Both the position numbers and the translations under genes were made by a program. Positions 9,395-21,374 of a DNA stretch of 64,000 bases are shown here, in pieces. The stretch's first letter is position 1, and each line of letters begins with the position of its first letter. The notes below the pieces were generated by a model. That model had not been told where the DNA came from. It did no database searches and saw nothing but the letters and a program-made list of their open reading frames with translations. This DNA is from Geoalkalibacter subterraneus (GTDB lineage Bacteria > Desulfobacterota > Desulfuromonadia > Desulfuromonadales > Geoalkalibacteraceae). The DNA lies in assembly GCF_000827125.1 (NCBI RefSeq), contig NZ_CP010311.1:2046001-2110000 (forward strand), written 5' to 3'.

Positions 9395-9795
9395 CTAATC
9401 AGGTTTCTTTTTGCTGCGATCTCTGACGAAGACGATTTTGGCCATAACCGACTCGCCTTCGGCGTTTGCTCGGCTTTCAGTGGCAGAATGTGTTTGCGAA
9501 TCACCGCCGCACTCAGCAGGTGCAGAAACTTGCGCCAGTTGGCATGGGTCGAGTTCAAAAACCGATACACCGTATCTTTGCCGATCTCGGCACTCGAGTC
9601 GGCAGTTTGCAGATATCGAAATAGGTTCTTGCCGGTTAAAGCCAGGCAGAAGATAAACCGCATCACCGCCACAGGGGCGATGCCACATTGCTTAAGGATG
9701 TTGCTTTGCCTTAAGAGTAGTGCGATGCGCTGATTTTCAAAGAACGAATCAATTTGGTTCTGACATGATAAAGAGTCTGATACAATCTGGTTCAA
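9395..9795 (-). pseudogene. Remnant of an IS4-type transposase gene
   Basis: The first 105 codons (from 9795) read like the N-terminal region of IS4-type transposases: VMRFIFCLALTGKNLFRYL, then GKDTVYRFLNSTHANWRKFL and RKHILPL. The likeness then moves to a second frame ending at 9395, where MAKIVFVRDRSKKKPD resembles the first catalytic Asp region (usually a DD-SLYxRxRSKK pattern) but is altered. A frameshift near 9475 and loss of everything after the first catalytic region make it inactive. Confidence 0.6.
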
Positions 9796-9916
9796 AGCGT
9801 CATCTCCTGGTTTTAGATTGGTTGTTGGGGAATAACCAATTATATCACAGCTGATGGCGCTTTTCTTCAGTTATTTAAACACCTTATGTGTTTTTTTAGC
9901 CTGCGAAAGTTGAGTA

Positions 9917-9953
9917 AGTAACTATCCCCCGGCAAAGCCGGGGGATAGTTACT
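9917..9953. repeat. Dispersed 37-bp palindrome, copy 1 (possible bidirectional terminator)
   Basis: A perfect 17-bp stem (AGTAACTATCCCCCGGC and its complement) surrounds the loop AAA. It lies 38 bp downstream of the hsp20 stop codon and beyond the IS4 remnant. A second copy is at 62829-62865, differing at one stem base. It could end hsp20 transcription, but it has no good T-tract; a REP-like repeat is equally possible. Confidence 0.7.
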
Positions 9954-9990
9954 GTCTTTGTTATCCTCATGGTTGGCTATGGAATAAATA

Positions 9991-10557
9991 TTAAGTGCTT
10001 TTTACCTCGATTTGTTTTACATCCGATTTCGGCAGTGCCTTTCTCGGCATGGTCACGGTCAACACGCCTCTTTTAAAGGTGGCGTTGACCTTGTCCTGAT
10101 CCGCGTCCTCGGGAAGGGAAAGCACCCGCTGGAACGAACCGTAGGAGCGCTCCATCCGGTAGTAGTTCTTTTCCTTCTCCTCCTTTTCCTGTTTCTTTTC
10201 GCCGCTGATGGTCAGGGTGTCGTTGATGATTTCCAGCTTGACATCCTTTTCATCTACGCCTGGCAATTCAACGGTAATCGTGTACTCCTTGTCAGTAGCG
10301 CCTAAATCCAGGGTGGGCTTCAGGATGCCGTCAGCCAGTCGCGGAAACAGGGGCTGATCGAACCCGAATGGGTACAGGCCGAACCCGCGGAACGCCTGAT
10401 CGAAAAGCCGGTCGATCTCATGATGAAACTGCTGCAGCGGATGGGCCGGCACGCCGCTTTGTTCCTTAGCGTTTTCGCGCTTCACCGGCACCATCTTGCC
10501 GATACCCTCTTCTTCCTTCTTGAACCAATTCCAGGGAACCCATTTTTTAATGTCCAT
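9991..10557 (-). CDS. Small heat-shock protein, Hsp20/alpha-crystallin family
   Basis: An ATP-independent holdase of 188 residues that binds unfolding proteins. The N-terminal arm has WVPWNWFKKEEE and the linker HEIDRLFDQAFRGFG typical of bacterial sHSPs. The alpha-crystallin domain runs from about residue 80, with ITVELPGVDEKDVKLEI and the closing signature FKRGVLTVTMPR. The C-terminal tail (PKSDVKQIEVKS) lacks a clear I-x-I motif. It is a single-gene unit followed by the 9917 palindrome. Confidence 0.92.
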   Translation of the reverse strand: MDIKKWVPWNWFKKEEEGIGKMVPVKRENAKEQSGVPAHPLQQFHHEIDRLFDQAFRGFGLYPFGFDQPLFPRLADGILKPTLDLGATDKEYTITVELPGVDEKDVKLEIINDTLTISGEKKQEKEEKEKNYYRMERSYGSFQRVLSLPEDADQDKVNATFKRGVLTVTMPRKALPKSDVKQIEVKST

Positions 10558-10675
10558 CGCATACCTCCTATGATTAAGTTAACCTACTGGTTATATTAAA
10601 TTTGTGTACTGACCCCGAATATGTCAAGGGTGTGATTACCGAAATTTGACCACCCTCGGCATCCCTTCGCTACTC

Positions 10676-10930
10676 TTAAACAATATTGTACAGTGAAACA
10701 TCTCGGATGATCGTGCCGCCAAGCAGCCAGAGGTGGTCGCGATACTGGGCGAAGGTCTTTCGGGACAATCCCTCGTCATAAAGCGCCTGCAGAAAACCGG
10801 CAAACCAGGGCAACAGCTTCTTGCCGTAGGTGAAATCTTCCGCAACGCCCATCCAGCTCGTCGGCCACCTGTCGAAATCCGGTGTCCAGGCGTGGAAACT
10901 CTGCGCTTCACTGTTCCTGTCGACGCTCAT
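10676..10930 (-). CDS. Conserved hypothetical protein (84 aa), last gene of the restriction island operon
   Basis: The protein reads MSVDRNSEAQSFHAWTPDFD, then FLQALYDEGLSRKTFAQYRD and LWLLGGTIIRDVS. The region GLSRKTFAQYRDHLWLLG recalls the N-terminal core-binding fold of tyrosine recombinases, but no catalytic domain is present. I chose the ATG at 10930 because it overlaps the stop of the upstream gene by ATGA; an in-frame ATG at 10942 is possible. I do not recognise a function. Confidence 0.6.
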   Translation of the reverse strand: MSVDRNSEAQSFHAWTPDFDRWPTSWMGVAEDFTYGKKLLPWFAGFLQALYDEGLSRKTFAQYRDHLWLLGGTIIRDVSLYNIV

Positions 10931-12078
10931 TTTTCTCGCCATAATCCCGCTTTGACCAGACGTTGCACCAGGGCTCGGCGGCGCGAGTGTTCGGCCATAA
11001 ACTTCTGAAACTCTTTTTGGAACGCGACCAAGGTGGCATGCTGGATGTAGGCATCGCGCAGATCGACCAGTTGGCGGCACGCTGCGTCATAGGCATGGGC
11101 GTGGCCCTTGTTGGCGTCGCCATGGGCCGATTTCCAGGCCCGGGGGAAATCGGCCGCCAGCTTGGCAAGCCAGGCATTCCGTTGCCTCTTGCGCTCTGCC
11201 TCGGCCTGGCGACGGGCCTTGGCCTCTTCGATGAGCCGCAGGGCTTTGGCCTGCTCGGCCAGCTGCCACAATTCGGCAACGGAGCGGCGCACTCCTTTGG
11301 TCGGCGCAGACTGCTCCTGCCAGGCGGCATACCGTCGTTTCAACGCCCGTTCGGCGCTGGCCCCCTGCCCGTCCAGCATCTGCCGAAGGTAACCCCTGAT
11401 TTCGGCCTTCGGAAGTTTGTCGAGCCAGGCATCGAGTGCCGCGCCATCCGCTGCGTCTGCTTGATTTGTTTGACTCCCGCTGCCCACCCCGGCCAGCAGG
11501 TCGATGTCGACTTCGAGAAATTCCGCCAGAGCCTGCTGCGCTGCCGTCAACTTATTCAATCCTTGTAACGCAAAGGGTTCTAGATCATCCGGATCGGTCT
11601 CCCCGGTTGTCACGGCACGCAGCCAGCCGATATACAGACTCCGCAAATCACCCCGCAGCAGTTCCTCCCGCACAGGAGCAAGAAGGGTCATCAAGCCGGG
11701 CCCTTCATCAACATAACCGAAGCGGTCGTAGTCCTCCGTTTCACCGAGTGACCAGGTCAACAGCCAGTGCTCCGGCAACTTCTCAAATTCCAGATGCGGG
11801 CTGGTACAAAAGGCCTTGAGCGTCTTCTGGTCGATGGCCTCTCTGGGCAGACGCACCATGAAGGTGGCATCCCCCCAGTTGGCGATAAACACATGGACAT
11901 CGAAAAAATGCCGCATGAAATCGCGTGGATCGGCCTTCAGTCCGCCCCAGCTGTATTCGTTGATGAAGCTGACCGGGGTGATTTGCGCCCGGGTTGAAAT
12001 GCCCCGCAGGTGGTCCATCTCCCGAGCCGTCAATGGACGGTCGATGGCAAGAAACTCAAGGTACTGATATTCGCTCAC
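10927..12078 (-). CDS. Conserved protein of unknown function (383 aa) in the type I R-M operon
   Basis: The N-terminal half starts MSEYQYLEFLAIDRPLT and has WGDATFMVRLPREAI and HWLLTWSLGETEDYDRFG. It resembles a conserved family found as single genes in many bacteria (from memory). The C-terminal half is a charged helical region rich in Ala, Arg and Glu (AKALRLIEEAKARRQAEAER), probably a coiled coil. No catalytic motif is visible. It is separated from the 110-aa gene by 9 bp and overlaps the 84-aa gene by 4 bp, so the three form a tight cassette downstream of hsdR. Confidence 0.65.
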   Translation of the reverse strand: MSEYQYLEFLAIDRPLTAREMDHLRGISTRAQITPVSFINEYSWGGLKADPRDFMRHFFDVHVFIANWGDATFMVRLPREAIDQKTLKAFCTSPHLEFEKLPEHWLLTWSLGETEDYDRFGYVDEGPGLMTLLAPVREELLRGDLRSLYIGWLRAVTTGETDPDDLEPFALQGLNKLTAAQQALAEFLEVDIDLLAGVGSGSQTNQADAADGAALDAWLDKLPKAEIRGYLRQMLDGQGASAERALKRRYAAWQEQSAPTKGVRRSVAELWQLAEQAKALRLIEEAKARRQAEAERKRQRNAWLAKLAADFPRAWKSAHGDANKGHAHAYDAACRQLVDLRDAYIQHATLVAFQKEFQKFMAEHSRRRALVQRLVKAGLWREK

Positions 12079-12087
12079 CGGTACGCC

Positions 12088-12420
12088 TCACGCAGATTTT
12101 GTGGCCCGAAAGGCCGAGTCATCAGCCAGATGCAGATAGATGCGACCGTTCAGCTCGCCATTTTCAATGACCGCCCAGCCACGACCGCAGACCGGATCGT
12201 TTTCCTCCTGCCCTGACCAGGAGAACTCGAAACGCGGCGCATTACCGCATTGCTCCACCCGGCCATCGATGTCCCTGGAGACCAGCCCAAACTGAAACTG
12301 GCCGGTGCCATCCGAGCCGATGCGGATAAATCCCGGCACCTCCATGTCGACGTAATCCTGGTCCCAGGGCTCCATCTCGACGATGCGCCATTTTCCGGCA
12401 AACGGTTTCATCTGCTTCAT
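12088..12420 (-). CDS. Conserved small protein of unknown function (110 aa)
   Basis: The protein contains FAGKWRIVEMEPWDQDYVDM, GFIRIGSDGTGQFQFG and CGRGWAVIENGELNGRIYLH, a pattern I recall from a conserved hypothetical family, probably a small beta-barrel. No signal peptide is present. It is cotranscribed with the 383-aa gene 9 bp downstream. This gene pair with a type I system suggests an accessory defence role, but that is only context. Confidence 0.6.
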   Translation of the reverse strand: MKQMKPFAGKWRIVEMEPWDQDYVDMEVPGFIRIGSDGTGQFQFGLVSRDIDGRVEQCGNAPRFEFSWSGQEENDPVCGRGWAVIENGELNGRIYLHLADDSAFRATKSA

Positions 12421-12517
12421 AGGATTCCTTTCAAGAAACTCTCTTTTATCGCCCCGGGGAATGCCATGGCCCGATTGTCACGAGCCATGTCGCGAGTTTG
12501 TCGCAAGTATGCCTCTG

Positions 12518-13177
12518 CTACTCGTCGGCATGGTGTTGCAGCCAACGATGGCCTTTACCGGTCAAGCGATAGCGCTGGGTGGGGCTGCGCGGGGAATCGG
12601 GTTGGGTACGTTCGATCCATTGGTCTTCCTTGGCCGGGTTGAGGTAGTTGTTCCGGAACGTGGGCCGGTGTGACAAACCCAAAGCCTGCATCAAATCGTT
12701 GCTGCCCAGCTCACCGCTCCCAATTGCACGAATCAATGCCGCTACTTGGTCGGCAACTTGGTCGTTCAACACAGCCTCGCGCACGGCATCGCGCAACGCA
12801 CCCAGCATGAACTCGACAAAAGGAGTGGCATCCGCTTGGCTGTCGGCCACCGCGAGGACCCGGTAATAATCCTCCTCGACACTGGCGTCCCAGTCCTCCA
12901 TGGCCTCGTAGGTCGCAAAGGCGTTTCGCACCTCCTGAATCTCGCGGGGGTGCCCCAACACCCGTTTGCCCTCAATCACGGCGGTCACCTGTTCAAGGGT
13001 GAGCGTGTTGTTCTCGATGGCCAGCGAGGCTTGGATGGTGCGGATGCGGTTCTCCCGGCGCAGGCGCGGAGTCAGGTTCTGTTCGGCGAGAACGGTGTAG
13101 CGGCCGATGGTTTCGCCAATCTCGGCGACCAGATTCACTATCGCCGGGGTGATGGTGCAGGGCGGCTGATATTTCAT
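12518..13177 (-). pseudogene. Fic family protein with the catalytic core deleted in frame
   Basis: The N-terminal region has IRTIQASLAIENNTLTLEQV and VRNAFATYEAMEDWD, typical of Fic AMP-transferases, including the inhibitory motif S-x3-E-N (SLAIEN, residues 51-56). The sequence then passes directly from DASVEE to DYYRVLAVADSQADATPFVE, which in full-length Fic proteins comes after the active site. About 100 residues are missing, including the HPFx(D/E)GNGR motif. A C-terminal winged helix (PTFRNNYLNPAKEDQWIER and TGKGHRWL) is kept. The 219-residue product could still be made, but cannot transfer AMP. It lies 18 bp downstream of hsdR. Confidence 0.75.
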
Positions 13178-13195
13178 ATCGTCCTTCGCTGCTCC

Positions 13196-16100
13196 CTACG
13201 ACGCCATGCTGGCGTAGTAGGGTGACGGCACCGTTGGGTACGCCCGGAACACATGCACGAAAACCGCCTCTGTCTTGTCCCGCACGTCCTCCTCTGAATA
13301 GGTTTCCGGCAACCCGGTTTGCTCGCCCCAGAGATAGTCCTGAATCGTCAGTCGGACCGCGTCCCGGGTGGATTCCTTGTCGCGCCAGTGATTGATCCGC
13401 AGTTTTTCCGCCTTGAGGGTTTCGAGTAGATCAACGGCCACGGCCTTGATGCGTTTGATTTCACCGGACGTCAGATCCGGCTTCCTCAGCAAGTCGAATA
13501 CGGCGAGACTTTCCTCATTGAGACCTTCCCGCACGGCGCGGCTCTCCTCATCGTCCATCTTTCCCATGATCTGCAGAAGCTCTTCAAAGGTCTTCTCGAT
13601 GGTCACCCGATCCTTCTCGCGGTTGTACTCGGCAACAATCTCCTCGTAATGCCTTTGGAAATCGGTCCGCAAGGGATTCTGCTGGAGCAGACGCTGCAGG
13701 CGTTGTTCGATGACGGTTTTCAGATTTTGCACGGTGGTGCGTTTGGCCGGGCTGCGCTCGAACTCCCGGCGCAAGCGGTCGAAATCGATCTTGCTGATAT
13801 CGTATGGTGGAGACTCTTCAGCAACAGCCGGTTGAGTTTGTGTTTCAATCGCCTCATCGACCACCTGATGCAGTTGACGGATGATGTCGGTGATATCCGC
13901 CTGTTCACGGTCCTGTTGCAGGCTTTTATAGACGATGTTGATCGCGTCGAAGTCGCCCCGGCAAGCATTGACGCCTTCGATGGTGATGCAGACCTTGAAC
14001 TTCGAGAACACCGCCCGGCACATCACTTCAAAGCGTTTGCGCGTCTCGTCGTTTTCGTTCGCCGCCTCCTTGGCGGCGAGAATTGCCGCATTTCGGGCAA
14101 AACCGGTCTGCCCGATAATCCCATCCAAAGACGCGCTTCGCTCTTCCAAGAAGGATCGGACAAAGGCAATCGCTTCACGAAGATCGGCGAGCAGTTCCTC
14201 ATCGGGCTTTGCCGGTTCGGTCTCGCCGCCATCGCCACCACGACCGTCATCACCCGTTCCGGCAAAGGTCGCCAGCGCCTTGCGCAGGTTTTTCAGGATG
14301 CCGCAGTAATCGACGATCATCCCGTTGTTCTTGCCTTCGCTTACCCGGTTCGCCCGAGCAATGGCCTGCATCAGCGTGTGCGCCTTGAGCGGCTTGTCCA
14401 GGTACAGGGTGGAGAGGCTGGGAACGTCAAAACCCGTCAACCACATGGCACAGACGATGGCAACGCGAAACGGGTGCTCCTCGGCCTTGAACGCATCGTC
14501 CAGCGACAGCCGTTGCATCGGTACGGGCGAAAAATCTTTCGCCCCTACGGGATTCTGCATGGCCTCGGGCAGGTCGATGCCTTCCTTGATCAGGCGGCGG
14601 TGCGGGGTGATGTCCAGCTCCCACTTGCGAAACTTTTCGACCTCGCCCTGTTCCTCGCTGACCACCACCGCCATCTGCGTCTGGCGCATCCACTCGATCT
14701 GACGTCGCCGGTACTGTTCGTCCTGCTCGTCCGTGGCCTGAGGCAACTGCGCTTCCAACTCGCCGATTCTCTCGTTCCAGTAGAACTCGACCAGCTTGTG
14801 CATACGGACGCAGGTGATCTTATCGATGCAGACCAGCATCGCCTTGCCGGTTTCCCAGCCCAAAGAGTAGTGCTGCACAAAATCGCGGGCCACCTGGTCG
14901 AGACGTTTTCCAGCCGTAATGATGTGGTAGTCTCGCTTGAGCTCCTGCTCCAGGCGCTGCTCCACATCGATATTGCCCGTCTCCAGCTCCTCCAGCTCCT
15001 CCAGCTTCTCGGCGATCCGCTCGTTCAGATCGCCGACCGCCACGCCGAGCTTGTCGCCACGCGCATCGTAATAAAGCGGCACCGTGGCCTTGTCCTCGAC
15101 GGCCCGCTGGAAATCGTAGGTGGAGACGTAATCGCCGAACACCCGACGGGTGATCTCGTCGTCCTTAAAGAGTGGCGTGCCGGTGAAGCCGATATAACTG
15201 GCGTTCGGCAGGGCATTGCGCATGTTGAGCGCCAGGGTGCCGTACTGGGTGCGGTGAGCCTCGTCAGTGATGACGATGAGATCGTCACGCCGAGAGTAGG
15301 CCTCACCTTCCACCACGGTCTGGTTGAATTTCTGGATCAGCGAGAAGACGTGCGATTTATGCTGGGCCAGCAGCTTGGCGAGATGCTCGCCGCTCGCGGC
15401 CCGGCACGGGTCGCGGTCGTTGTCCACCACGCCGCATCCGGCAAAGGTCTTGTAGATCTGCGTGTCCAGGTCATCGCGGTCGGTGAGGATCAGAAAGGTG
15501 AAGTTGCCGCCCAGCTTGCGATGGACCTTGCGGGTGAAGAGCACCATGGAATAGCTCTTACCCGAACCCTGGGTATGCCAGAAAACCCCCAGCTTGCCGT
15601 TCCTGAGATTGCGATCGCGGACCGCCTCGATGGCCCGGTTGACGCCTAGGAACTGGTGGTTGCGGGCCAGAATCTTCCGCGATTCCCCGGCCGAGTCGTC
15701 GAAAATGATGAAGTTCTCCACCAGGTCGAGGAAATTGGCTTTCGCGCATACCCCCTTGAGCAGCGTTTCCATGGCCACCACGCCCGGCTGATTCTCGGCC
15801 AACCGTTTCCACTCGTGAAAATGTTCGAACCGGCTGGTGAGCGAGCCGAGTTTGGCATCCACCCCGTTGGCCAGCACCACCATGGCATTGTGATGAAACA
15901 GATGCGGGACGGTGTCCTTGTAATCCAGAAAGTTCCGCTCGTAGGCGGCGCGGATATCCTTGCTGACGTTCTTCAGCTCCATGAACAGCAGCGGCAGGCC
16001 GTTGACGAACCCGACGATATCCGCCCGGCGGCGGTACAGATCGCCGCGCACCCACAGCTCCCGCACGCAGAGGAAATGATTGTTCTCGGGGGCATCAAAG

Positions 16101-16465
16101 TCGAACACCCGCAGCCGCTGGCGCACCCGTTCGCCTTTGGCATTGCGAAAGGTGACCTGCACCCCGTCCTTGATCAGTTCGTACTTCTCGCGGTTGGTGG
16201 CGGCCATGGTCTGCGAGGCGGAGACCGTGACGATCTGGCGGAGGGCGTCTTCATAGGCCGTGGCAGGCAACCCGGGATTCAGTTCCTCGATCTTGGCTCG
16301 CAGGGTGCGGGTCAACACCACCTCACGGTCCGATTCCCGGCCCAGCAGGCTGTCCGGCCCGAAATCCTCGTTGTTGTACGCGTACACCGACTGCCAGCCA
16401 AGCTCTTGCTCCAGGTACTCGGCGGTGGTCTGCTGGACAAGGGTGTCTTCGGTGTAGGCACTCAT
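13196..16465 (-). CDS. hsdR: Type I restriction endonuclease subunit R
   Basis: HsdR translocates and cleaves DNA in the HsdR2M2S complex. The N-terminal nuclease domain has the PD-(D/E)xK residues in GPDSLLGRESDREVVL and LLFMELKNVS. Motor motifs are Walker A WHTQGSGKS, the DEAH box VITDEAHRTQYG, SYIGFTGTPLF and motif VI QAIARANRV. The ATG at 16465 overlaps the stop of the upstream gene (ATGA), so it is preferred to the ATG 15 bases earlier; the product is 1089 residues. A 28-bp palindrome copy at 14521-14548 adds the residues VGAKDFSPV in the helicase region, just before the motif leading to WLTGFDVPSL. The frame is intact, so activity may persist. Confidence 0.92.
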   Translation of the reverse strand: MSAYTEDTLVQQTTAEYLEQELGWQSVYAYNNEDFGPDSLLGRESDREVVLTRTLRAKIEELNPGLPATAYEDALRQIVTVSASQTMAATNREKYELIKDGVQVTFRNAKGERVRQRLRVFDFDAPENNHFLCVRELWVRGDLYRRRADIVGFVNGLPLLFMELKNVSKDIRAAYERNFLDYKDTVPHLFHHNAMVVLANGVDAKLGSLTSRFEHFHEWKRLAENQPGVVAMETLLKGVCAKANFLDLVENFIIFDDSAGESRKILARNHQFLGVNRAIEAVRDRNLRNGKLGVFWHTQGSGKSYSMVLFTRKVHRKLGGNFTFLILTDRDDLDTQIYKTFAGCGVVDNDRDPCRAASGEHLAKLLAQHKSHVFSLIQKFNQTVVEGEAYSRRDDLIVITDEAHRTQYGTLALNMRNALPNASYIGFTGTPLFKDDEITRRVFGDYVSTYDFQRAVEDKATVPLYYDARGDKLGVAVGDLNERIAEKLEELEELETGNIDVEQRLEQELKRDYHIITAGKRLDQVARDFVQHYSLGWETGKAMLVCIDKITCVRMHKLVEFYWNERIGELEAQLPQATDEQDEQYRRRQIEWMRQTQMAVVVSEEQGEVEKFRKWELDITPHRRLIKEGIDLPEAMQNPVGAKDFSPVPMQRLSLDDAFKAEEHPFRVAIVCAMWLTGFDVPSLSTLYLDKPLKAHTLMQAIARANRVSEGKNNGMIVDYCGILKNLRKALATFAGTGDDGRGGDGGETEPAKPDEELLADLREAIAFVRSFLEERSASLDGIIGQTGFARNAAILAAKEAANENDETRKRFEVMCRAVFSKFKVCITIEGVNACRGDFDAINIVYKSLQQDREQADITDIIRQLHQVVDEAIETQTQPAVAEESPPYDISKIDFDRLRREFERSPAKRTTVQNLKTVIEQRLQRLLQQNPLRTDFQRHYEEIVAEYNREKDRVTIEKTFEELLQIMGKMDDEESRAVREGLNEESLAVFDLLRKPDLTSGEIKRIKAVAVDLLETLKAEKLRINHWRDKESTRDAVRLTIQDYLWGEQTGLPETYSEEDVRDKTEAVFVHVFRAYPTVPSPYYASMAS
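14521..14548. repeat. 28-bp GTAG-type palindrome, copy inside hsdR
   Basis: It differs at two positions from the consensus, whose left half is GTAGGGGCGAAAAA and whose right half is the exact complement. It is read in frame as VGAKDFSPV in HsdR. Confidence 0.85.
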
Positions 16466-17132
16466 CGCTGTAGCTCCCATACCCCCAGAACAGCACGCCC
16501 GGTTTCCGTCAGGCGGTAGCTCTGTTTGCTGCTGCGCGGCTTTTCAGGAATAGTCATCTCCAGCAAACCATCGTCGAGCAAAGGCTGAAGGTACTCCTTG
16601 CGGAAGTGCTCACGGTCTTTCATGCCTGCAGCGTTCTGCAATTGCGTGCGAGTCGCGTCACCAGCAAACGCTTCAAGGAGCATCGCCCGGACTTGCGGGG
16701 TACTCGTTCGATACTTGCTGGGTACTTGCTGGGTACTTGTCGGGTGCTTGCCGGGAGTCTCTTCTTCCTGCGTATCCGGTGACAGCGGCCTGGGAAAGAT
16801 CACGGTAAACCAATGCTCCGACACCTCAATTTGCGGTTCGGCAACTCCGTACTCCCGACAGAGGTTGCGGATGCGCTTGATGCCCGAGCCGATATGCTCC
16901 ACCGCAATCGGCGGCTCGGCCGACCGGGCGACGGCCTGCACCTCGGACTTGAGCCGGTTGTGATCTTTCACCCCGAAAATCTCCCCCGCATCCGTCACCC
17001 CGATCAGGATCACGCCGCCGGTGGCATTGGCAAAGGCGCAGATCTCCCGGCCGAGATTCGAGGTGCCGGAACGTTTGAACTCGGTGGTGAAGCCTTCGCC
17101 GAGGGCGAGGAGATTGTGGAGGTCGGAGCGTT

Positions 17133-17136
<4 letters not shown>
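16462..17136 (-). CDS. AlbA_2/Schlafen-type putative DNA-binding protein with internal deletion
   Basis: The N-terminal domain has EGFTTEFKRSGTSNLGREIC and AFANATGGVILIGVTDAGEI, the AlbA_2 (AAA_4) fold of RecG-like/Schlafen-related proteins. After RSAEPPIAVE the sequence jumps to HIGSGIKRIRNLCREYG, which in full-length members lies about 200 residues later. The middle is therefore missing, in frame. A C-terminal winged helix (LTETGRAVLGVW) follows. Start and stop both overlap neighbours by ATGA (RAYT upstream, hsdR downstream), so the gene is translationally coupled; the ATG at 17136 gives 224 residues. An 11-nt tandem repeat lies inside the frame at 16710-16753. Confidence 0.65.
16710..16753. 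repeat. 11-nt tandem repeat (four units) within a reading frame
   Basis: Four units of the type GGTACTTGCTG lie head to tail, the last two slightly changed. The unit length is not a multiple of three, so gain or loss of one unit would shift the frame of the AlbA-like gene and, through coupling, affect hsdR. Confidence 0.75.
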
Positions 17137-17797
<661 letters not shown>

Positions 17798-17801
<4 letters not shown>

Positions 17802-19008
17802 ACCGCCACCTCCCCGTTCATCAGTTTGGGCAGGAGGAGGTCGCGGGCTTTGGCGAGTTTCTCGATTGTTTGCTGAAGATTCGCGATTTGAAGATCTATC
17901 GGGAGCACATGCTCCATGAACATCGCCGCTATCCGATCTGTCGGCTGCATAAGCTCAACACCATGCAGGTCTTTCTTCGTGATCGCTGCGAAGATCGCAC
18001 CACCGCCGATCATGTCTTCTTTGAAAAAGTGGCTCTTGAGCGCGTAAAAAAGATAGTTTTGTAGATCACAGTTCGACCTGATCGCCGCGAGCCCACGACC
18101 AATGACAATTTTATCTGGCGTTATGTTTATGCGTCCGACAGGTGCTCTTACACTGAAAAGTATGTCGCCGGGTTCCCCGATACGACTTTGGACTGTGCAA
18201 TATGTCTCATGCGAGGGGAAGCGAACTCCGAAATTGGTTACACCTTGATGAAATGGCAGCCCGTTGCCATCTTTGTTGTAAAAGATGGACTTGGGGCTTT
18301 GCCCCATAGTGATATCGGCAATCTCGCTTAACGGTTTCTTCTCCCACCCCTCCGGCACGCCGTCGATGATTGGGGTGTGTTCGTGGCCGGGGAAGCGGAG
18401 GTGGACGAACCATTCCTTGTAGAGCAGCCGCGCCGCCTGTTCCAGCAACTGAATCCGCCGCCGGTTGTTCTCGATCAGGTCGTCGTAGGTGGAGAGAACA
18501 CGAGCAATGTTCCGCTGATTTTCAGGAGGTGGAACAGGCACCTCAAAGTTTCGCAATACTGTGAGGTTAATATGCGGAACACCGGATGAGGAGACAAAGC
18601 TCATAATGCGCTCCGTTGCCTCACGGCTCGAAAAGAAATAGTACAAAAACAGTCGATCAGCCTTGTCTTCATCAACTGTGAGCTTCATCTGGCTCTGTGA
18701 TACGACATATCGGTCGGCAATACCATCACTCGGAATGATAGCAACTTGCCCAAGAGTACCTCGCTGCGTAAAGACAAGATCTCCCGGTTTTGCCAAGTTG
18801 CTTGACAGGTCTTCACGAACTTTTGATTCTGTCACGAACACAAAGTCGGTCATATCAAGGTACCGACCATTGTTCATGTTTGACCCACGAATGACTGGGA
18901 TGCCACTTTCAACATAGTCCCTTGTCGTGAGCTTTGAACCGAACGGACCGCCCACGAAAGAGTAAGGCTCCTTGGCGGCCAGCGATTCAAGCTTTAGCTT
19001 CGGCCAGC

Positions 19009-19012
<4 letters not shown>
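17798..19012 (-). CDS. hsdS: Type I restriction-modification specificity subunit
   Basis: HsdS sets the DNA target of the methylase and nuclease. The 404 residues show two target-recognition domains (about 1-155 and 225-340). The first ends in NFEVPVPPPENQRNIARVLS and the second in ELMQPTDRIAAMFM. Conserved helices RRRIQLLEQAARLLYKEWF (centre) and LAKARDLLLPKLMNGEV (end) separate and close them. It overlaps hsdM by ATGA upstream and the RAYT gene by 4 bp downstream. It contains no palindrome copy, unlike its neighbours. The recognition sequence cannot be read from the protein. Confidence 0.92.
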
Positions 19013-21138
<2,126 letters not shown>

Positions 21139-21140
21139 GC

Positions 21141-21374
21141 TCAGGCTTCCTTCCCAAAATACGCTTTATGCAGGGCCTTGCCCTTGTCCCCCAGGCTGCA
21201 CAGCAAGCTCTCGATCTTCTCCAGCGCCAGCGGCGACGGCTTGGCGCGGTCGTTCTCCCAGCGGTTGATCGTGGGAAAGGTCACCCCGAGCCTGGCCGCA
21301 AACTTTTCCTGAGTCAGACCGGTAAGTTCCCGAAGCTCACGGACCAGCTTCGCCATGCTGTGTTGCTCGTCCAA
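21141..21374 (-). CDS. XRE-type helix-turn-helix regulator heading the hsd operon
   Basis: A small DNA-binding protein with an HTH_3 domain (LTGLTQEKFAARLGVTFPTI, then NRWENDRAKPSPLALEKIE). I chose the TTG at 21374 as the start: AAGGAG lies 7 bases upstream, giving 77 residues beginning MDEQHSMAKLV. An ATG at 21356 lacks a ribosome binding site and the longer ATG frame at 21419 has no support. The gene ends 2 bp before hsdM, so it probably times expression of the methylase and nuclease. Confidence 0.8.
   Translation of the reverse strand: MDEQHSMAKLVRELRELTGLTQEKFAARLGVTFPTINRWENDRAKPSPLALEKIESLLCSLGDKGKALHKAYFGKEA

Noticed and set aside
13649-16519. Plus-strand frames up to 666 codons opposite hsdR
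   Set aside because: They mirror the hsdR codons, lack ribosome binding sites and protein motifs, while the minus strand has complete HsdR motifs.
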